A program made the position numbers and the translations under genes. From NCBI RefSeq assembly GCF_021155765.1, contig NC_060110.1, forward strand, positions 5,022,001 to 5,086,000: a DNA stretch of 64,000 nucleotides, read 5' to 3'. Below are positions 59,801 through 64,000 of this stretch, piece by piece (the stretch's first letter is position 1; every line of letters begins with the position of its first letter). Origin of the DNA: Diprion similis. Lineage: Eukaryota; Arthropoda; Insecta; Hymenoptera; Diprionidae. Below the pieces are notes generated by a model. It was not told the origin of the DNA and made no database searches. It saw only the letters and a program-made list of their open reading frames with translations.

Positions 59801-62800
59801 CTTAATTCAGTATGGAATAATTAGAAGTTTTAAGCAGCCTTGATACAAACGATCAGTTGAAGTTAAAGCACTTTGTCATTACATTAGTTTATGGTGAATT
59901 CCAAAATATGCCAAAGCTGTACATCGAGAACATACTGTATACACATAGTTGTTTTGCGATGAAATAACAGACAAATTTTCTGGGAAAGAAGTAATTTTCA
60001 GCTATAGATTAGAACGAAGTGATTGTTCCTAGATTTCAAGTGAATTTAGGTTAGTATGGTAGGTAGTATGATAGTAGCAATTACACTGTAATTACTGGAG
60101 TAGCGTATTGATTGAGAACATAATAAATAAATTATGTAACTAATACTACTAGAGAATACGATAAAGCAAATACAAAATTAGATACCAGTGTTCAACAGAT
60201 CTATAGTACATGTATACCATATGAGTGTATGCAGTTCACACATCGATTAAGTAGATGTCTACATGAAGTAACTATCTATATCAATTAATTGAATAGACTA
60301 TAATAATCTCGTGATATTTTATATGACATACCTCTTCATCTCGAATATCTTTGAGGGTGTAAGACACGACAGTAATACCCATGTTCACAAGATCGCTGCT
60401 CGCAACTTCAAAAACTGCTTTGCTGAACTTCTTGCGATCTTTATAAATTTCCTTAAAGTAAATATTGCCTATTGTTATTTATGAATCCGTAAATATTGGT
60501 AATGATAAGATCAACAGTAAGACTAGAGGTTTTTTTGCAAAACATTTTTCAAATGTTAGTACATCTGAAGAAACGTCAATTTCTGCCAAAGACTTTAGAA
60601 TTTCTAGTAGCAAACACGAATTTTGCAAAAACACTGCACTTTAGGAGAGTGGACAGTTGAAAACGTTTGTGAATTTTTGGAACTTACATCTCAATAACCA
60701 ATTTTTAAATTGGATTAGTATTTCGTTCATTCGAAAGTATGTAGATCGAGGTTGTATTAACATTTTTTTTTAATTAGAATGGATTCATAAGAAGTATTGT
60801 TATTGATAAAAATGTTTACCACTTAGCTCAGTGACATTTTTTTTTCTTGTACCTACAATATCGCAAAAACGGTCCGATTTTTTTACTTCAAATTTGGAGA
60901 CAATGTTCTTGAACAGTTTATCCTCTTTGCCACAATTTGGCTTTGGCTTATGGTTTTTTTTTTTCTTGGTTGAATTAAAAAGAGTCTTAAATTTTGTGAA
61001 AAAACGAAATTAAATTTAGAACGGCAGTCATGTTAGTATAAAAAAAAAATCTGTTTAAAGTAAAGAGGATGAACTACCCATAACACTGTCTCCAAAGTTG
61101 AACTAATTGAGATATCATCGGCACTGAAAAATATATCACCGAGCAAAATGTTTGACATTATGATTAACAAGAATGCTTTCTAAGAACTGACAGTGATAAA
61201 TAAAATATTTAAATAAAGCATAATCTAATATTTATGAATAAAATATACCCCAATTGAATTGAATAATTGGTTATGAAGGTATAAATTCTCGGAATTCACT
61301 CATATTTTCAGGCATATACTGGTATATCGCTTAAGGGGGACATCTAGTGTGCGAACTGTTTCTTAGAAGGTTTTTTTGAATATTTTGTTAGGACAAATCA
61401 TTGAAACAAAATTCTTCATAATTTTCACATTATATTTATTGACATTGAAACAAATTTTGTGAACTTTTTGGAGACAAAATAGTGAATATAACTTAATGTA
61501 TAGTGCCCGATAGGAACGTATGTAAAAAAAATTGTAGACATATCTCAAAAAGCACTAGACCGATCCTGCTCAAATACGTTCCTATCGGGCGATATACATT
61601 AGGTTCTATGAACTATTTCGTCTTCAAAAAATGTACAAAGTTCGTTTGAATCTCAATAAATATAATGTAAAAATTGTGAGAAATTTTATTTCAATGGTTC
61701 GTCTTAAAAAAATACCGACAAAACCTTGAAAAAAAAAAAACAGCTCGCACACTAGACGACCGCCTTAATTGAATACCATGAAAAAGTGATAGTGATGATA
61801 CTGTACTGAACTAAACTATTTTTGGTAGATAACCAGATATGGAGGTGACACAATCATATTTGGAATGAACGATGTAAAGTGGATGTACCTCAACCGTCAT
61901 GCTGCCCATAATTGCACGCTGGTGACCTTCCAGCGTAACTAAAGCTATATTGTGAATTTCATGTTCACTTTTTCCAAGGAATTGTTCACAAGCTGTTGAT
62001 AGCATCTCTTCATTTTGACCCTGGATCTTGACCTACGGTGAAATATCGAAGGAATTATTTTAAGTTATCAAGCAGATTATTTCTTTTTATTTGTATAGTC
62101 ATTATAAAATAAGGCAAGAATATTCTATCTCTCTTTAGAAATATTATGACAGAACTTGTAATATTTCCCTGAAATTTTCCAAATGGCCCTCATTAGTGCC
62201 TCTAATTTGCTTCTTGTAGCAATTATTCATGAAATGTTACCTTCCTTTCGACAACTTTATTACTTTAGTAACAAAATAATAAGTACCTGAGCAATTCCTG
62301 TTACAGATATTGGTACTCCCTGACATGTGTAAACAGTAGGACTCTCAACCTGAAGAGTCATTGTATTCAAAGATATCCTGTGGAAAAAATATTTTTTTGT
62401 AAAAATAGTACATAAGAACAGCTCGAGATATTCTTTTTGCAACAGCGTATCCAGCATTGCAACTTTTCCCTAGAACAAATTCCGCTTATCCAGAACACAA
62501 AGTTGATTGATGTAGAAATTTGATTATTTGCTCTTTTTCTACACTCACAATCAATTCATTTTCAGTTCAGTTTTTTCAAAGCTCCGATATCTGATCAATG
62601 TTAATGTTGGATACCCTGTTTTAAGCAAATAAAGCCCTAAAATACCCTAAATAAAGCAAAACCGTATAAGAACCAGAATTTGAAACATGTAAGTATCAAA
62701 GTATAAAACTGTATTTCCACAAAAAATACTTACTTCTGAACTTGCTGTACAATAGGCCAAACAAACACTCTTCCACCAGGTACTAACAGCGGTTTGCCGT

Positions 62801-62809
62801 AGCAGCATC
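56861..62809 (-). CDS. Flo1: Flotillin-1, 8 exons seen, 5' end beyond the window
   Basis: Scaffold protein of cholesterol-rich membrane microdomains with roles in endocytosis and signalling. Exons in transcript order: 62809-62734, 62377-62287, 62032-61889, 60451-60332, 58182-57967, 57740-57553, 57472-57262, 57055-56861; phases are consistent, 1241 nt, about 413 codons. The first coding exon (about 18 residues, the usual TCGPNEA...VVSG) is missing and must lie right of 64000. An N-terminal SPFH/prohibitin domain ([20 protein letters not shown], then [30 protein letters not shown]) is followed by a long coiled coil rich in the EA/AEAE repeats of flotillins ([20 protein letters not shown]), then LVSS-type GNGT and MTGVDISK. 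Sequence is closer to FLOT1 than FLOT2. The C-terminus, read without a further intron, is [10 protein letters not shown]. Confidence 0.93.
58183..60331. other. Flotillin intron (between GYLKALG and IRDEE exons)
   Basis: A 2.1-kb AT-rich intron with no recognised element. Frames at 59429-59611 and 59625-59843 lie on opposite strands and have no motif. Confidence 0.5.
61331..61768. mobile_element. TTAA-flanked foldback element (long inverted repeat MITE) in a flotillin intron
   Basis: Both ends carry TTAA (61331-61334 and 61765-61768). Just inside, GGGGGACATCTAGTGTGCGA faces, on the other strand, GGCGGTCGTCTAGTGTGCGA. The match continues inward through AAATTTTG/ATTATATTTATTGA blocks to CCCGATAGGAACGTAT (left, ending about 61520) opposite the same word on the minus strand (right, from about 61575). 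Arms of about 190 bp flank a loop of about 50 bp. No open frame. TTAA targets suggest mobilisation by a piggyBac-type transposase. Confidence 0.75.
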
Positions 62810-64000
62810 CTAGAAATTAAAGAATCCAGAAACAATGTAAATTACGATGAGATTTATTTTGATATTTCTGTATCAGTTGGTGTTAAGTGTGATTTTATTG
62901 TTTTCATCATCAGTAAAAATAATTAAATGTTGCAGTATTAATATTGGCAACTAATGATATAAATAAATTAGTAACATTAATAAATTAAAACATAAATTTT
63001 TATATCTTATTCAGCGAGATTCCATATCGCTTCAACATCATATGTTGAATGCGCAAACATTATGTTGAAGTTACCAGTCACTACTGTCATACATGACACA
63101 AAGCATATTCAAAAATAAGAAGTACGAATAATTTATAAAATTGTATCATATGAGTGTAATGTCCGGCGAACCGCCACAGGTCTTCCCCGTCTCTCGCTCC
63201 TACTTGCTAACTCTTCCACATTCCTTATATTAAGACTATAGATTTTATTCTGTCCTGCTATCGCCATCCAGTATCACACTACTCGCTATCGTCCTCACTC
63301 GGCTAATTCCATTCCCCTTTACTCTGGATTTCATACCTTTCCTGCAACCATACACTTTGTCTCTAACTTCACTCATATTCCTACTTTCATCAACGACACA
63401 TCTCATTTTACAACAAAATGTCTCTCGAGACACACTCTTGATCGTTTATTCATTTTGAATCATCAACAATAAACCATTGAATATTTTTAAACAAATTACA
63501 TTCGTCGAAGTGTATCATTCAACCATATCCTGCTAATGTTATCATCGAATCCAGACGATAACAAATTAGAACCACCCTTCAGGTGTATCTATACTGTGGA
63601 GAAGAACCCAAGCAAATGAAATAACATCGGTGTTTAGACACCATTATCAGCATTTGGAAGATGGATAAAGAGTGCTGTTGACTTATGGATTTAGTATGTA
63701 TCGTCTACTAATTTAGACATTATAATGATAAAAGGTAGACTATAGACCTAAGAAATTAAAACATCTCTGACTTTAAATGAATAAATTGGTTTTAGACGTG
63801 TCATAAATACTCATAGGAATGTATATTATCTATAGCTCGATGTCCATAAAGTTAATTGGTATAACATGTGCATATATAGATATACAGGACTGGGCTAATT
63901 TTGTTTGTCTCTCCAGTATAACAAGTGTTACATAATTATGTCATTGGAATGCCGAAACAATTATTGAAGACGCGTAAATAGGTTTTTGGTGAACGTTTCG
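62810..64000. other. Flotillin intron 1 (partial)
   Basis: The part of the first flotillin intron inside the window. Searched on the minus strand for the missing first exon and not found. Between about 63165 and 63420 it is pyrimidine-rich on the plus strand and less AT-rich, possibly an old repeat; the 62-codon minus frame there (63245-63433) has no recognised motif. Confidence 0.45.

Overview
The window is nuclear DNA of an insect. It is AT-rich, its genes are split by many short introns with GT-AG junctions, and it carries small non-autonomous DNA transposons. A hymenopteran is my best guess, from general gene structure and repeat style; that is inference, since no species marker is present. 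No rRNA, tRNA, CRISPR array, prokaryotic operon or viral gene was seen.

Six protein genes could be rebuilt exon by exon with reading frames that close exactly. From left to right: (1) ATM/telomere-fusion DNA-damage kinase, minus strand, 2118-20523, 18 coding exons, predicted 2926 aa. (2) AGPS, alkyl-dihydroxyacetonephosphate synthase (peroxisomal ether-lipid synthesis), plus strand, 22780-39390, 6 exons, 649 aa, ending in the peroxisomal signal SKL. (3) A multiple inositol polyphosphate phosphatase (MINPP1/Mipp family), plus strand, 42242-47089, 8 exons, 457 aa, with a signal peptide. (4) TMEM9, plus strand, 49172-51817, 5 exons, 200 aa. (5) A mitochondrial ADP/ATP carrier (SLC25 family), minus strand, 52800-54195, 4 exons, 303 aa. 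(6) Flotillin-1, minus strand, 56861-62809, 8 exons seen; its first coding exon lies beyond the right edge. A possible two-exon 74-aa minus-strand gene (40985-41258) is offered with low confidence.

Layout: ATM and AGPS are head to head across a 2.3-kb spacer with E2F-like sites near both starts. AGPS, the phosphatase and TMEM9 run in tandem. TMEM9 and the carrier converge, and the carrier and flotillin run in the same leftward direction. The left 1.25 kb is less AT-rich, promoter-like DNA of an off-window gene. The genes are not one pathway: they cover genome surveillance (ATM), ether lipid synthesis in peroxisomes (AGPS), inositol phosphate turnover (MINPP), endolysosomal V-ATPase and trafficking function (TMEM9), mitochondrial nucleotide exchange (carrier) and membrane microdomains (flotillin).

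The least expected material is in the introns: a 438-bp TTAA-flanked near-perfect foldback in flotillin, a 640-bp TTAA-flanked element filling a phosphatase intron, an inverted-repeat element packed with degenerate TTGTAATC units in ATM, a G-rich inverted-repeat element in ATM, and a short hAT-like element in AGPS. I did not find a convincing previously undescribed multi-gene system. The best biological leads are the use of PTS1 instead of PTS2 in AGPS, the altered second catalytic motif of the phosphatase, and the foldback as a possible hairpin-RNA source.
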